From NCBI GenBank assembly GCA_963708625.1, contig CAVPSV010000005.1, positions 310,001-374,000 of the forward strand: 64,000 bases of DNA. The letters are read 5' to 3'. The stretch's first letter is position 1; the number at the start of each line of letters is the position of its first letter. The notes below the pieces were generated by a model. The model was not told the origin of the DNA. It worked only from the letters and a program-made list of their open reading frames with translations, and searched no databases. Positions 55,622-64,000 of the stretch are shown in pieces. A program made the translations under genes and the position numbers. This DNA comes from DASXIF01 sp036498145 (GTDB lineage Bacteria; Actinomycetota; Actinomycetes; Mycobacteriales; Jatrophihabitantaceae).

Positions 55622-56071
55622 TCAGGCCGGGGTGAGCACCACGATCGGGATCGGCCGCTCGGTCTGGCGCTGGTAGCCCTTGTATCGGTTGTGGTTGTTC
55701 TCGTTCACGCGTTTCCACATCCGGTCGTAATCCGCGTCGCCGCGGTTGACCACACGCGCGGTGGCGTGCTGCCGGTGCGTACCGATCTGTATCTCTACCG
55801 CCGGGTCCGCGCGCAGATTGTGGTACCAGCCCGGGTGCACCGGCGCTCCGCCCATCGACGCCACCACCAGGTAGGAATCACCGTCGCGTGCGTAGGTGAG
55901 GCAACTGGTGCGCTGCTGGCCGGTCTTGGCTCCGACAGTGCGCAGCAGCAGGTTCGGGATGCCGAGGAGCCGATGACCGATCCGGCCGCCGGTTCGCTCA
56001 TAGAGCAGTTGATGCAACTGCAGTGCCCGGATTCCCGCCGCGCGCACGAATCCCACCTGGCCCACGTCCAC
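55622..56071 (-). CDS. Deazaflavin-dependent nitroreductase family protein
   Basis: The 149-residue split-barrel protein of the Ddn type (F420-binding) begins at GTG 56071 after a GGAGG site. It contains LLLRTVGAKTGQQRTSCLTY, VVASMGGAPVHPGWYHNLRA and the late NNHNRYKGYQRQTERPIPIV. Members use F420H2 to reduce quinones and other acceptors. Specific substrate unknown. It implies F420 use by this organism. Confidence 0.9.
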   Translation of the reverse strand: MDVGQVGFVRAAGIRALQLHQLLYERTGGRIGHRLLGIPNLLLRTVGAKTGQQRTSCLTYARDGDSYLVVASMGGAPVHPGWYHNLRADPAVEIQIGTHRQHATARVVNRGDADYDRMWKRVNENNHNRYKGYQRQTERPIPIVVLTPA

Positions 56072-56191
56072 GCGACCTCCCCAGCTGCCGTGGCTCGCGC
56101 CGGCCCGGCGGGGCTGCGCGGGTCCAGCCTGCCATGTCTGCCCCCGTAGGCTCCTTCTTCTCAGGTAGGCGGCACGCGGAAGGGGTGGCCA

Positions 56192-56995
56192 ATGGCCGAG
56201 TTCGTTCGGGTCGAGGTCGGCGATGGGGCGTCGGTACCAGCGGGCGTCGCGACGATCCGGCTGGACCGGCCGCCGATGAACGCGCTGAACACCCAGGTCC
56301 AGGAAGAGCTGCGAGCGGCCGCGGGCCAGGTTGCCACCGACCCCTCGATCCGGGCCGCGGTCATCTACGGCGGTGAGCGGGTGTTCGCCGCCGGCGCCGA
56401 CGTGAAGGAGTTCGCCGGCCAGGACCACGCCGTGATGATGCGCGATGCGTCCCGGCTGTCGTCCTCGCTCGATGCAATCGCCGCTGTCGGCAAGCCCGTG
56501 GTCGCGGCCGTCACCGGCTTCGCACTCGGCGGCGGGTGCGAGTTGGCGTTGACTGCCGACTTCCGGGTGAGCGCCCAGAACGCCCGGTGGGGGCAACCGG
56601 AGATCCTGCTCGGCATCATCCCCGGTGCCGGTGGCACCCAGCGGCTGCCGCGGCTGATCGGCACGGCCAAGGCCAAGGACCTGATTTTCACCGGTCGCTT
56701 CGTGGACGCCGAGGAGGCCCTCGCGATCGGTCTGGTCGACGTCGTCGTGCCCGCGGCGCAGGTGTACGCAGCGGCGGTCTCGTTGGCGGCCAAGTTCGCC
56801 ACCGGCCCGGCGCTCGCGCTGGCCGCGGCGAAGGCGGCGATCGACGAGGGTGCGAACCTGGACCTGGCCAGCGGGCTGAAGCTGGAGTCGCACCTGTTCG
56901 CTTCGCTGTTCGCCACCGCCGATCGCGAGATCGGCATGGCGTCGTTCCTGCAGAACGGGCCTGGCAAGGCGGTGTTCACCGGGGTGACGCCGTGA
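56192..56995 (+). CDS. Enoyl-CoA hydratase
   Basis: This crotonase of 267 residues has both catalytic Glu residues: GFALGGGCELALTADFRV and WGQPEILLGIIPGAGGTQRL. The oxyanion site VFAAGADVKEFAG is complete. It can hydrate crotonyl-CoA-type substrates. The stop overlaps the methyltransferase start (TGATG), which ties it to that locus. In M. tuberculosis echA17 (Rv3039c, from memory) lies next to related methyltransferase genes. Confidence 0.93.
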   Translation: MAEFVRVEVGDGASVPAGVATIRLDRPPMNALNTQVQEELRAAAGQVATDPSIRAAVIYGGERVFAAGADVKEFAGQDHAVMMRDASRLSSSLDAIAAVGKPVVAAVTGFALGGGCELALTADFRVSAQNARWGQPEILLGIIPGAGGTQRLPRLIGTAKAKDLIFTGRFVDAEEALAIGLVDVVVPAAQVYAAAVSLAAKFATGPALALAAAKAAIDEGANLDLASGLKLESHLFASLFATADREIGMASFLQNGPGKAVFTGVTP

Positions 56996-57936
56996 TGCCG
57001 ACCCCGCACCCGCACGCCAGTGCCGACGAGGTCGCGGCAGCCTGGCACGATCCCAAGCTCGCGAACGTGCTGTACCACGACTGGGAAGCCGACACCTACG
57101 ACGACAAGTGGTCCATCTCGTTCGACGAACGGTGCATCGAGTACGCGCGGGAGCGCTTCGAGCATGTTGCCGGGCCGACCAACCGCGCATACCCGAGTTC
57201 ACTCGAACTCGGCTGTGGCACCGGTTTCTTCACGCTCAACCTCATGCTGGCCGGCATTGTCGAGCGCGGTGAGGTTACTGATCTGAGCCCGGGCATGGTG
57301 GAGGTGGCCAGGCGCAACGCACAGTCGCTGGGTTTCGAGATCTCCGGCCGCGTCGCCGACGCGGAGCAGTTGCCCTACGACGACGAATCCTTCGACCTGG
57401 TGATCGGCCATGCCGTGCTGCACCACATTCCGGACGTGCAGCGGTCCCTGCGTGAGGTGCTGCGGGTGCTGAAGCCGGGCGGCAGGTTCGTCTTCGCCGG
57501 CGAACCGACCCGACATGGCGATTACATCGCGCGGCGGCTGTCCCGATTCACCTGGTGGGCGGTCACGAACGTCACGCGATCGCCGAGGCTGTCACAGTGG
57601 CGGCGCCCGCAGGTCGAGCTTGACTCCTCGTCCCGCGCCGCGGCGCTGGAGGCGGTGGTGGACATCCACACGTTCGTACCGAGCGAACTCGAACAGCTCG
57701 GCCGGGACGCCGGCGCCCTCGACGTCCGGGTGCGCACCGCGGAGCTGACCGCGTCCTGGTTTGGCTGGCCGGTCCGGACCTTCGAATGCGCGGTGCCGGC
57801 CGACAAGCTGGGTCTCGGCTGGGCCAACTTCGCCCTCAAGGGATGGCAGCGGCTGTCCGCGCTGGACCGGCGGTTGGAACCCCTGGTGCCGCGTGGACTG
57901 TTCTACAACGCTGAGATCACCGGTGTGAAGCCGTAG
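56995..57936 (+). CDS. SAM-dependent methyltransferase (Rv3037c-like)
   Basis: The class I methyltransferase has 313 residues. The SAM site is SLELGCGTGFFTLNL (about 69-83), followed by VTDLSPGMVEVA, DAEQLPYDDESFDLVIGHAV and the post-motif LREVLRVLKPGGRFVFAGEP. Start region HDPKLANVLYHDWEADTYDD and end WANFALKGWQRLSALD closely match my memory of mycobacterial Rv3037c, a member of the methylglucose lipopolysaccharide region. An O-methyltransferase role on a sugar is inferred from this. Translation is coupled to the hydratase. Confidence 0.85.
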   Translation: MPTPHPHASADEVAAAWHDPKLANVLYHDWEADTYDDKWSISFDERCIEYARERFEHVAGPTNRAYPSSLELGCGTGFFTLNLMLAGIVERGEVTDLSPGMVEVARRNAQSLGFEISGRVADAEQLPYDDESFDLVIGHAVLHHIPDVQRSLREVLRVLKPGGRFVFAGEPTRHGDYIARRLSRFTWWAVTNVTRSPRLSQWRRPQVELDSSSRAAALEAVVDIHTFVPSELEQLGRDAGALDVRVRTAELTASWFGWPVRTFECAVPADKLGLGWANFALKGWQRLSALDRRLEPLVPRGLFYNAEITGVKP

Positions 57937-58569
57937 ATGCTCAAACGCCCGGAAGTCGAGCCGCTGCGCAGTGCGCGGGTACTCACCTGGCGCTCGCTGC
58001 GATGGCTGGTGCGCAACCGTGCCTACACACCGTGGTATCTGGTCCGGTACTGCCGCTACGCCCGGCTGCGGCTCACCAAGCCGCATGTGATCACCCGCGG
58101 GTTTGTCTTCATGGACCGCGACGTGGAGATCTTCGCGCGCCGCGGCTATGCGCGCCTGGTGCTCGGACGCTGGGTGCACCTGGGCGCCAACACCGCGCTG
58201 CGCTGCCACGAGGGCACGTTGACGTTGGGCGACAAGAGTGTGCTGGCCCGCGATGTTTCGATCAACTGTTACCTGGACGTCGAGATCGGTGACTCCGCCC
58301 TGATCGCCGACGGCGTCTACATCTCCGACTTCGACCACAACTTCGCCGACGTCACTCGGCCGATCAAGGATCAGGGCATCGCCAAGTCGCGGGTGCGCAT
58401 CGACCGCGATGTGTGGCTGGGCACGAAGGTGACCGTGTGCCGAGGTGTGCTGATCGGGCAGGGCGCGGTCGTGGGCGCGAACGCAGTGGTCACTCGCGAC
58501 CTGCCGCCGTACGCGGTCGCGGTAGGCGTGCCGGCCCGGATCATGAAGGATCGACGGACCCTGAACTGA
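57937..58569 (+). CDS. Hexapeptide-repeat acyltransferase (Rv3034c-like)
   Basis: The left-handed beta-helix acyltransferase of 210 residues has an N-terminal helical part (LTWRSLRWLVRNRAYTPWYL) and hexapeptide turns such as LVLGRWVHLGANT, SALIADGVYI, VWLGTKVTV and GAVVGANAVV; the catalytic His is in SDFDHNFADVTRPIKDQGI. It starts directly after the methyltransferase stop. The N-terminus recalls mycobacterial Rv3034c, described as an octanoyltransferase acting on a glucosylglycerate precursor. That specificity is inference here. Confidence 0.83.
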   Translation: MLKRPEVEPLRSARVLTWRSLRWLVRNRAYTPWYLVRYCRYARLRLTKPHVITRGFVFMDRDVEIFARRGYARLVLGRWVHLGANTALRCHEGTLTLGDKSVLARDVSINCYLDVEIGDSALIADGVYISDFDHNFADVTRPIKDQGIAKSRVRIDRDVWLGTKVTVCRGVLIGQGAVVGANAVVTRDLPPYAVAVGVPARIMKDRRTLN

Positions 58570-59742
58570 GCGAGCTGGCTGCTCGGTAAACGCTCGCGGT
58601 GCGCTCGGCAACCACCGGCCACGCGTAGTCGCGCCTGATCACCCGGGCGCCACGATTGACCGCCCGGCGGGTGTCCTCGGCACAGGTGAGTGTCGCGTGC
58701 ACGGCGTTGGTCAGCCCTGCCACGTCGCCGGGCGGGAACGAGCCCGCAACCATGCCGGCGTCGACCAGATCCTGCAGCCCCCCGGTGGCGGCCACCACCA
58801 GCGGGGTACGCACCGCGGCCGCCTCGAGCGCGACGATGCCGAACGGCTCGTAGTGCGACGGCACCACGACCACATCCGCGGCGGCGAGGATCGTCGCAAG
58901 CTCCGGCTCCGGCACGAAGCCCAGCCACTGCACGGCGTTGCCGAGGCGACGGCGCCGGGCGTGCGCCTGAAGTTCCGACTCGTGCACGCCGGTGCCTGCG
59001 ACGACGAGCCGAAGTCCCGGATGCCGGCGGCGCAGCGTCGGCAGCGCGTCGAGCAGATCCTGCACACCCTTCTCGTGCACCAGTCGCCCGGCGTAGGCGA
59101 GCAGCGCAGCGTCGCCGCGGTAGCGGCGGCGCGCGGCCCGTCTCGCCGCGGCGCTCACGCGCCAGGTGTCCACGTCGATGCCGTTGGGCACCACCGTGAT
59201 TCGATCAACGGCGCCGAACAGGTCGGTTACCTCGGTACGCATCGCCGCCGAACAGGTGATGACAGCCTGCGAGCGCTCGATCAGCCAGCGTTCCACGGAA
59301 TGGATGGCGGTGTTCAGCGGTGCCGGCAGCCAGCCCAGGTTCCGGCCGGCCTCGGTGGCGTGGATGGTGGTCACGAACCGGCCGAGGTGATCTCGCTGAG
59401 CGTCACCGCGGTCTGCGCGACCAGCCAGTCGTGCGCGTGGATCACGTCCGGTCGCCAGCGGCGCAGGGCGGGCAGCGCCGCGCGCAGCAGCGCATGCTCA
59501 GACGCCTGGGCCCAGGACAGCAGGGTCTCGGTGCTGAAGTCGAGGGCGAGCGGGTCACGAGCGGCGCGCAGGACCCGCACCCCGTCGTGGCGCTCCGTGA
59601 CCGCTGAGCTGGATTCGCCGCGGGTGACCACCAGGACGTCGTGCCCCTGGGCCGCAAGTTCTCGCGACAGCGCGTAGACGTGCCGGCCCAGGCCGCCGAC
59701 CACGATCGGCGGGTATTCCCAGGAAACAAGCAGAATGCGCAC
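58541..59742 (-). CDS. GT4 glycosyltransferase, Rv3032-like (one frameshift)
   Basis: This retaining glycosyltransferase has about 400 residues. The N-terminal Rossmann domain begins VRILLVSWEYPPIVVGGLGR and contains VIHAHDWLVAQTAV. After a shift near 59375 the frame continues with TTIHATEAGRNLGWLPA, VVPNGIDVDTW, YAGRLVHEKGVQDLLDALP and the donor-site PSHYEPFGIVALEAAA (EX7E). It closely recalls Rv3032, the alpha-1,4-glucosyltransferase of methylglucose lipopolysaccharide and glycogen formation. GTG start six bases after TAGTCT (59749-59754, minus strand). Its 3' end overlaps the acyltransferase gene by 29 bases. Confidence 0.85.
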
Positions 59743-59823
59743 GGCCGGAGACTAGGCGGTGTGCGGACGTCCCCGCTCGTCGCCGCGCAGCGCGGCAGCC
59801 GACGATGGCCTAATGTCGGGCGC

Positions 59824-60485
59824 ATGTCGGGCACGGCGGCCCCGTCCGCACCGAGACGCGCGGGGTAGCCCGTCGCGCGCTCGTGGCCATCGGGCTGCTG
59901 GTGGCCGGGCTGGCGCTGGCCGCGTCATACCGCGTGGTCAGTGGCACCGAGCACACCGCGTACGCCTCGGGCGGTCTGCCGGCGACCGGCGCGCAAGTCG
60001 CCGAGGGCAAGACGTACGGCCTGTCCGTGCCCGGCGGTGTGGACGAACTGCGCAAGCGCGGCGCGAATGTGAACAGTCCGGAATGCTCATGGTCGGTGCC
60101 CGGCGGGGCGAGCCAAGTGCTGTCGGCCCAGGCAAGCGGGACGGACACCAAAGCGATCAACGTGGTGGCGACGTTCACCTCGCCCGTCACCGGACCGATC
60201 GCGGTGACCTGCGCCGGTTGGGGGGCGATGTACATCGACGACGCGGACAACACCCCCGCCGATGTGGCCGGATGGCTGCTGGTCCTCGCGGTTATCGCGC
60301 TGACGGTCGGCGTCGGTCTGGGCGTATCCGCACTGCGCAGCGCCGGAAACCTCGCCCCGTCCGGCGGCGCGTCAGGTGAGCCGGTGAGCGAGGACGACGA
60401 GGTCGAGCGACTCGTCCACGTCGTGCACGTTCGCAGCCAGGACCCGGAAGTCGGACCGGCTGATCCCGGCAACGTCCCGGCGTAG
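59824..60485 (+). CDS. Membrane protein of unknown function
   Basis: The frame from GTG 59883 encodes 200 residues; an upstream ATG at 59824 (MSGTAAPSAPRRAG) can be joined by a shift near 59865 (VARRALVAIGLL). It has one N-terminal membrane helix (GLLVAGLALAASYRVV), an extracytoplasmic domain with two Cys (NSPECSW, VTCAGW), and a second helix (WLLVLAVIALTVGVGLGVSA). The annotated end overlaps the convergent methyltransferase by over 100 bases, so the true end may be nearer 60385 after another shift. Family not recognised. Confidence 0.6.
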
Positions 60486-61115
60486 CCGCTCACTCCACTG
60501 ATCCGGCGGCGCCGCGAGTTGTGCCTCGACGAATGAGCCGCCGTGTCGCGCGTCGAGGTCGGCAAGTCGCGCGCCGGCGTGCAGGCCGAACACCTGCCGT
60601 ACCGCGAAGCCACCGTCAGTGAGTAGCTCGCTCAGCTCGGCGGCGGTGAACTCCTTGGTGTGGAAGAGATTCGCCGGTTCGTCCAGCCCGGGCGAGAACG
60701 TGAGCCGGTTCGGCGTGGTGACGAGCAACAGCGCCCCCGGACGCAACACCCGCAGGCACTCGGCGACGAATTCGGCGTGATTCCACACGTGCTCGATCAC
60801 CTGCAGGGTGACCACGGCGTCGAGGTGCGCGGAGCGCACCGGCAGCGCGGCGAGGTTGCCGCGGACGAAAGCGGTGCGTGGATAGGTGGTAGCGGCGTGC
60901 GCGATGGCAAGCGCGTCGTAGTCGACGCCGACGATGTGCGCCGCCGCGGTGCCGAGCCGAGCCGTGCCATATCCTTCGCCGCACCCGACATCGAGCACGG
61001 TCTTACCGGCGATCAGCTCCGCCGTGTACTCGTAGGCGGCCTCGTGTCGGCGGAACCAGTAGTTCTCCTCGGCGATGCCAGGCACGGTGCGTTCCCCGGT
61101 CAGCGGCAGGTTCAC
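60372..61115 (-). CDS. SAM-dependent methyltransferase (Rv3030-like)
   Basis: The class I methyltransferase of 247 residues (GTG start) opens with LPLTGERTVPGIAEENYWFR, which matches my memory of M. tuberculosis Rv3030. It continues with the SAM site VLDVGCGEGYGTARLG, VVTLQVIEHVWNHAEFVAEC, VTTPNRLTFSPGLDEPANLF and the end LDARHGGSFVEAQL. In mycobacteria Rv3030 lies in the methylglucose lipopolysaccharide cluster with a GH57 branching enzyme; no GH57 gene is present here. Substrate inferred, not shown. Confidence 0.85.
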   Translation of the reverse strand: MNLPLTGERTVPGIAEENYWFRRHEAAYEYTAELIAGKTVLDVGCGEGYGTARLGTAAAHIVGVDYDALAIAHAATTYPRTAFVRGNLAALPVRSAHLDAVVTLQVIEHVWNHAEFVAECLRVLRPGALLLVTTPNRLTFSPGLDEPANLFHTKEFTAAELSELLTDGGFAVRQVFGLHAGARLADLDARHGGSFVEAQLAAPPDQWSERLRRDVAGISRSDFRVLAANVHDVDESLDLVVLAHRLT

Positions 61116-61180
61116 GGGTGACGATCCTGCCAGCCGGCCGTAGGGCGTCGCGGCGGACCTGTGTTCCAATCGCATCCGTG

Positions 61181-61957
61181 ATGATCGCCTCGCCGGATGG
61201 ACGAGCGGACGATCTGGTCGCGACGCTGCGCTCGGCCGGGTGCGTCTTCGCCGAGGACGAGGCAGAGCTCTTGCGCGCAACCGCCGCGAGCGCAGCCGAG
61301 CTGGACCGCATGGTCGCCGAGCGGGTCTCCGGTGTCCCGTTGGAGCATGTGCTCGGCTGGGTGGAGTTCTGCGGTATACCGGTCGCGGTCGAGCGCGGAG
61401 TGTTCGTGCCACGCAAGCGCACCGAACTGCTGGTCGCCGAAGCTCTGCGTCGAGTACCGCACCCGGGCATTGCGGTAGAGCTGTGCTGTGGTGCCGGCGC
61501 GGTGGCGCTCGCGCTGGCCGCGGCAGCGGGCGAGGTGCACGCCGTGGACGTCGAGCCGGCCGCCGTTGCCTGCGCTCGGCGCAACCTCGCCTCGGCCGGA
61601 CCGCGCCACCATGCCTATCTGGGCGATCTGTACTCCGGACTGCCCGGGGCACTACGTGGCCGGGTGGATCTCCTCGTCGCGAACGCCCCGTATGTGCCCA
61701 CCGACGCCATCGCGTTTATGCCGCCCGAGGCGCGCGAACACGAACCGGCGATTGCCCTCGACGGCGGCGCCGACGGCCTGGAGGTGCACCGGCGCATCGC
61801 GGCCGAGGCACCGCACTGGCTCGCACCGGCGGGCGTCCTGCTTATCGAAACCAGCGATCGCCAAGCCGACGGCACCGCCGCGGCCGCGCAGCACGCCGGC
61901 CTGCGCACCGAGGTCGTCCGCGACGATGAGGCGACCGTCGTCGCGGCTTTCCGCTGA
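61181..61957 (+). CDS. HemK-like N5-glutamine methyltransferase paralogue
   Basis: The 258-residue protein has the HemK/PrmC layout: a short N-terminal helical domain, EHVLGWVEFCGIPVAVERGV, RKRTELLVAEAL, SAM site AVELCCGAGAVALALAAA and an active-site motif NAPY instead of the usual NPPY. The middle Pro-to-Ala change is known in actinobacterial paralogues annotated as putative glutamine methyltransferases. Real release-factor methylation is uncertain. Confidence 0.8.
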   Translation: MIASPDGRADDLVATLRSAGCVFAEDEAELLRATAASAAELDRMVAERVSGVPLEHVLGWVEFCGIPVAVERGVFVPRKRTELLVAEALRRVPHPGIAVELCCGAGAVALALAAAAGEVHAVDVEPAAVACARRNLASAGPRHHAYLGDLYSGLPGALRGRVDLLVANAPYVPTDAIAFMPPEAREHEPAIALDGGADGLEVHRRIAAEAPHWLAPAGVLLIETSDRQADGTAAAAQHAGLRTEVVRDDEATVVAAFR

Positions 61958-61962
61958 CGCGG

Positions 61963-62955
61963 TCAGAGGACGGCGGCGAGCGTCTCGAGTGTCTGCTCGG
62001 CGCTGTACCGCGGACGCCAGCCGAGCAGGTCCTTGGCGCGCGCCGTGCTCATCACCACCGATGCCCGGGTCGCGTGGATCCATTCCGCACTAGCCGGGAC
62101 CATCGGCAGCCGGGCGAGCACCGTCGACGCCGCGACCGCGGCCGCCTGCGGTACGCGGATGGACCTGGTGCCGGTGGCCTTCGCGACCTGGCTCAACGTG
62201 ACCAGACCGTCACCGGCAAGGTTGTATGCGCCCGGCTCGCCCCGGCCGAGGGCTGACAGTGCGATCGCGTCGGCGACGTCGTCGTGGTGCACCAGTTGCA
62301 GTCCGACCCCGGTGTCCGGCATCAACGGCAGCACGCCCTGCACGACATTGGCGACGCCGCGCAAGGGACCGGGCAGCTTGTCGCCCAACTGCCGCCACGG
62401 CATCGCGTCCGCGAGTGCGGGAGCACGGGGTCCGGCAACGATGCACGGCCTGAGCACGTACACCGCCAACTCGGCGCCGCCGGTGATCTCGCGCAGCAAC
62501 TGTTCGCACTCGGCCTTCTGCTCGGAGTAGTAATGCTCGCTGGAACCGCGGGTCGGCACGTCCTCGGTGATCGGGACCGGGTTGTCGGCGTAGTAGCCGT
62601 ACGCGGCGACCGAGGAGGTGTAGACGAGACGGTGCGGGCGCGCAGCGTCGACGGCCGCCTGGAACACGTTGCGCGTACCAGCGATGTTCACCTGCCGGCT
62701 CTGTTCGCGCGAACCCATGATGACGTAGGCGAGGTGGACGACGACGTCGGCATCCGAGACCAGATCGTCCACCGCATCCCGGTCGAGGATGTCGCCCTGG
62801 CGGTACTCCGTCTTGGTCCAGCCGTTCTCCTGCGGGTCGAACGGGCGGCGCGCCATCCCGACGATGCGCGTCACCTCGGCCGAGCGTTCCAGCGCGTCCA
62901 CGGCGGACATGCCGATCTCGCCGGTAGGGCCGGTGACCGCGACCGTCAGTGCCAA
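61963..62955 (-). CDS. NAD-dependent epimerase/dehydratase family protein
   Basis: The extended SDR of 330 residues has the nucleotide motif VTGPTGEIG near the N-terminus, VVHLAYVIMGSREQSRQVN, catalytic Ser-Thr region LVYTSSVAAYGYY and the YxxxK pair in YYSEQKAECEQLL. The C-terminal substrate domain is full length, ending LLGWRPRYSAEQTLETLAAV. It may act on a nucleotide sugar or a small carbonyl compound; context gives no decision. Its stop lies five bases from the HemK-like stop. Confidence 0.88.
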   Translation of the reverse strand: MALTVAVTGPTGEIGMSAVDALERSAEVTRIVGMARRPFDPQENGWTKTEYRQGDILDRDAVDDLVSDADVVVHLAYVIMGSREQSRQVNIAGTRNVFQAAVDAARPHRLVYTSSVAAYGYYADNPVPITEDVPTRGSSEHYYSEQKAECEQLLREITGGAELAVYVLRPCIVAGPRAPALADAMPWRQLGDKLPGPLRGVANVVQGVLPLMPDTGVGLQLVHHDDVADAIALSALGRGEPGAYNLAGDGLVTLSQVAKATGTRSIRVPQAAAVAASTVLARLPMVPASAEWIHATRASVVMSTARAKDLLGWRPRYSAEQTLETLAAVL

Positions 62956-62997
62956 GGTGGGCGCCCCCTCGATCGACCAAGTACCAACCCTAAGGCC

Positions 62998-63462
62998 CTA
63001 CCCGACGGCAATATCGCGCACCGATCGGCTCACGACAGCGAGCAGCGTGCGTAGTTGTGAGCGGTCCAGCACATTGCCCGCTCGGTACAGGCCGCCCGCC
63101 CCGCTGGTGACCAGCAATTGCACCATCGCCATACCCCGGACCGACACCGGCTGACGGCCGGCGACAGCCTCGCGCAATGTCGTGAGCTCGGGCACCGCGC
63201 TTCGCTGAGCCGGTGGCACTCGATTGGACAGCGCAGAGGTACGGCCCGAGGCCAGCCGACCCAACGCGCTGGCCAGTTCGTCGCGGCTGCGGCGGGAGAT
63301 CAGCATCCGCGCGCGTAGTGCGTGCCGGACGTCGATGTCGGCGCTGACACCGCGGGCCAGGTCCGCGTCGAGCGCTCGGCCATGTAGGTGTGCAGCGAGC
63401 CGGTCGACGAGGCGGGGGTCGACGGCTCGCACCCCGTAGGTACGGTCTTCGATCAGAATCAT
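62998..63462 (-). CDS. Hypothetical protein
   Basis: The 154-residue protein starts MILIEDRTYGVRAVDPRLVD after GAGAGGGG and is Arg/Ala/Leu-rich and mainly helical. It has segments DVRHALRARMLISRRSRDEL, RVPPAQRSAVPELTTLREA and a hydrophobic VRGMAMVQLLVTSGAGGLYR. No membrane helix long enough, no known motif. Divergent from the MoxR-type gene; not recognised. Confidence 0.55.
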   Translation of the reverse strand: MILIEDRTYGVRAVDPRLVDRLAAHLHGRALDADLARGVSADIDVRHALRARMLISRRSRDELASALGRLASGRTSALSNRVPPAQRSAVPELTTLREAVAGRQPVSVRGMAMVQLLVTSGAGGLYRAGNVLDRSQLRTLLAVVSRSVRDIAVG

Positions 63463-63585
63463 TGTCAGCCCCTCTCCCTGTGTCTTACCCACCGTGCGCC
63501 GCGCAGGAGGCGTTAGGCATCGGGAGGATGCCTTATCTTCGGCTGTGGGCCTCGGCTGAGGACCTCATCGGGCAACGGAGGCCGC

Positions 63586-64000
63586 GTGTTCACATCGGCA
63601 TCGCAGGCCGCCGCACAGCTCGCCGCGACCGGCTATCTGGCGGATCAGGCCACCGCCACCACGGTGTTCCTGGCCGCGGCGCTGGAACGCCCGCTGCTCG
63701 TGGAGGGGCCGGCCGGCGTGGGCAAGACCGAACTTGCCAAGGCAGTCGCACAGTGCGTTGGCGCGGAACTGATCCGGCTGCAGTGTTACGAGGGCCTGGA
63801 CGAATCGCGCGCGCTGTACGAGTGGAACTACAAGAAGCAGTTGTTGCGCATCCAGGCCGCGCCGAGCGATCAGTCCTGGGAGCAGACGCACGACGACATC
63901 TTCACCGACGAGTTCCTGCTGACCAGGCCGTTGCTCGCCGCCATCCTCCGCGCCGACCCGACGGTGCTACTCGTGGACGAGGTGGACAAGACCGACATCG
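63586..64000 (+). CDS. MoxR-family AAA+ ATPase, N-terminal part
   Basis: The gene runs off the window; 138 residues are visible from GTG 63586, preceded by GGAG. Walker A EGPAGVGKTELAKAVAQ (about 43-59), then LIRLQCYEGLDESRALYEWN, and Walker B VLLVDEVDKTDI at the window edge are characteristic of MoxR ATPases. Such ATPases usually act with a von Willebrand-domain protein encoded downstream, for example in CO-dehydrogenase maturation or envelope chaperone systems; the partner would lie beyond the window. Confidence 0.88.
   Translation, partial: MFTSASQAAAQLAATGYLADQATATTVFLAAALERPLLVEGPAGVGKTELAKAVAQCVGAELIRLQCYEGLDESRALYEWNYKKQLLRIQAAPSDQSWEQTHDDIFTDEFLLTRPLLAAILRADPTVLLVDEVDKTDI

Overview
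The window is about 64 kb of high-GC DNA from an actinobacterium. GTG starts are frequent, many promoters look leaderless, and the encoded functions are typical of the class: an ATP synthase operon followed by a DUF2550 gene, MurA with Asp in place of the catalytic Cys, NucS, a DivIVA/FilP-like coiled-coil protein, an AbsC-like MarR regulator and the GlgE alpha-glucan pathway. As I remember it, the gene order follows the Streptomyces coelicolor core from roughly SCO5366 to SCO5444. The right end (about 56-61 kb) instead recalls Mycobacterium tuberculosis Rv3030-Rv3039c. I cannot name the genus. No mobile element, CRISPR array, rRNA or tRNA was recognised.

Layout. 1-7.1 kb: atpB(partial)-E-F-H-A-G-D-C and a DUF2550 gene. 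7.1-13.3 kb: cobalamin adenosyltransferase, murA, a small membrane protein, ethylmalonyl-CoA mutase (meaA), an aldo/keto reductase and nucS. 13.4-19.8 kb: a heptad-repeat protein, an aldehyde dehydrogenase, a double-length 3-hydroxyacyl-CoA dehydrogenase, a small zinc-site protein, a beta-hydroxyacid dehydrogenase and a DivIVA-like coiled-coil protein. 19.8-26.2 kb: crotonyl-CoA carboxylase/reductase (ccr), methylmalonyl-CoA epimerase, thiolase, meaB, an SCP2-alpha/beta-hydrolase fusion and an enoyl-CoA hydratase. 26.3-36 kb: a DGPF/ECF sigma pair, glutamate decarboxylase, an acyl-CoA dehydrogenase, a MarR regulator, icmA, an enoyl-CoA hydratase, a thioredoxin-TPR protein and an MprF-like domain protein. 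36-37.8 kb: two divergent genes of unknown function. 37.8-53.2 kb: a pirin, glgB-pep2-treS-glgE, divergent glgP, a secreted protein, a NagD-like phosphatase and glgX. 53.3-64 kb: an HtrA protease, an ABC ATPase, a Ddn-like protein, an enoyl-CoA hydratase, two methyltransferases, a hexapeptide acyltransferase and a GT4 glycosyltransferase, then a HemK-like methylase, an SDR and the start of a MoxR ATPase.

Two metabolic themes dominate. The first is an adenosylcobalamin-dependent acyl-CoA network: thiolase, hydroxyacyl-CoA dehydrogenase, hydratases, Ccr, epimerase, Ecm/MeaA and IcmA, supported by the adenosyltransferase and MeaB. It covers most of the ethylmalonyl-CoA route. A shared 16-bp palindromic motif lies upstream of meaA, ccr, icmA and one hydratase gene. 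The second is cytosolic alpha-glucan and trehalose metabolism (GlgE pathway plus GlgP and GlgX), with a possible methylglucose-lipopolysaccharide-like locus downstream.

Sequence quality varies. Genes between 1-4.8 kb and 28-33 kb, and single spots in several others, are broken by many small indels although every reading-frame segment is well conserved. I treat these as probable sequencing or assembly errors, not pseudogenes, and give the full gene span with approximate frameshift positions.
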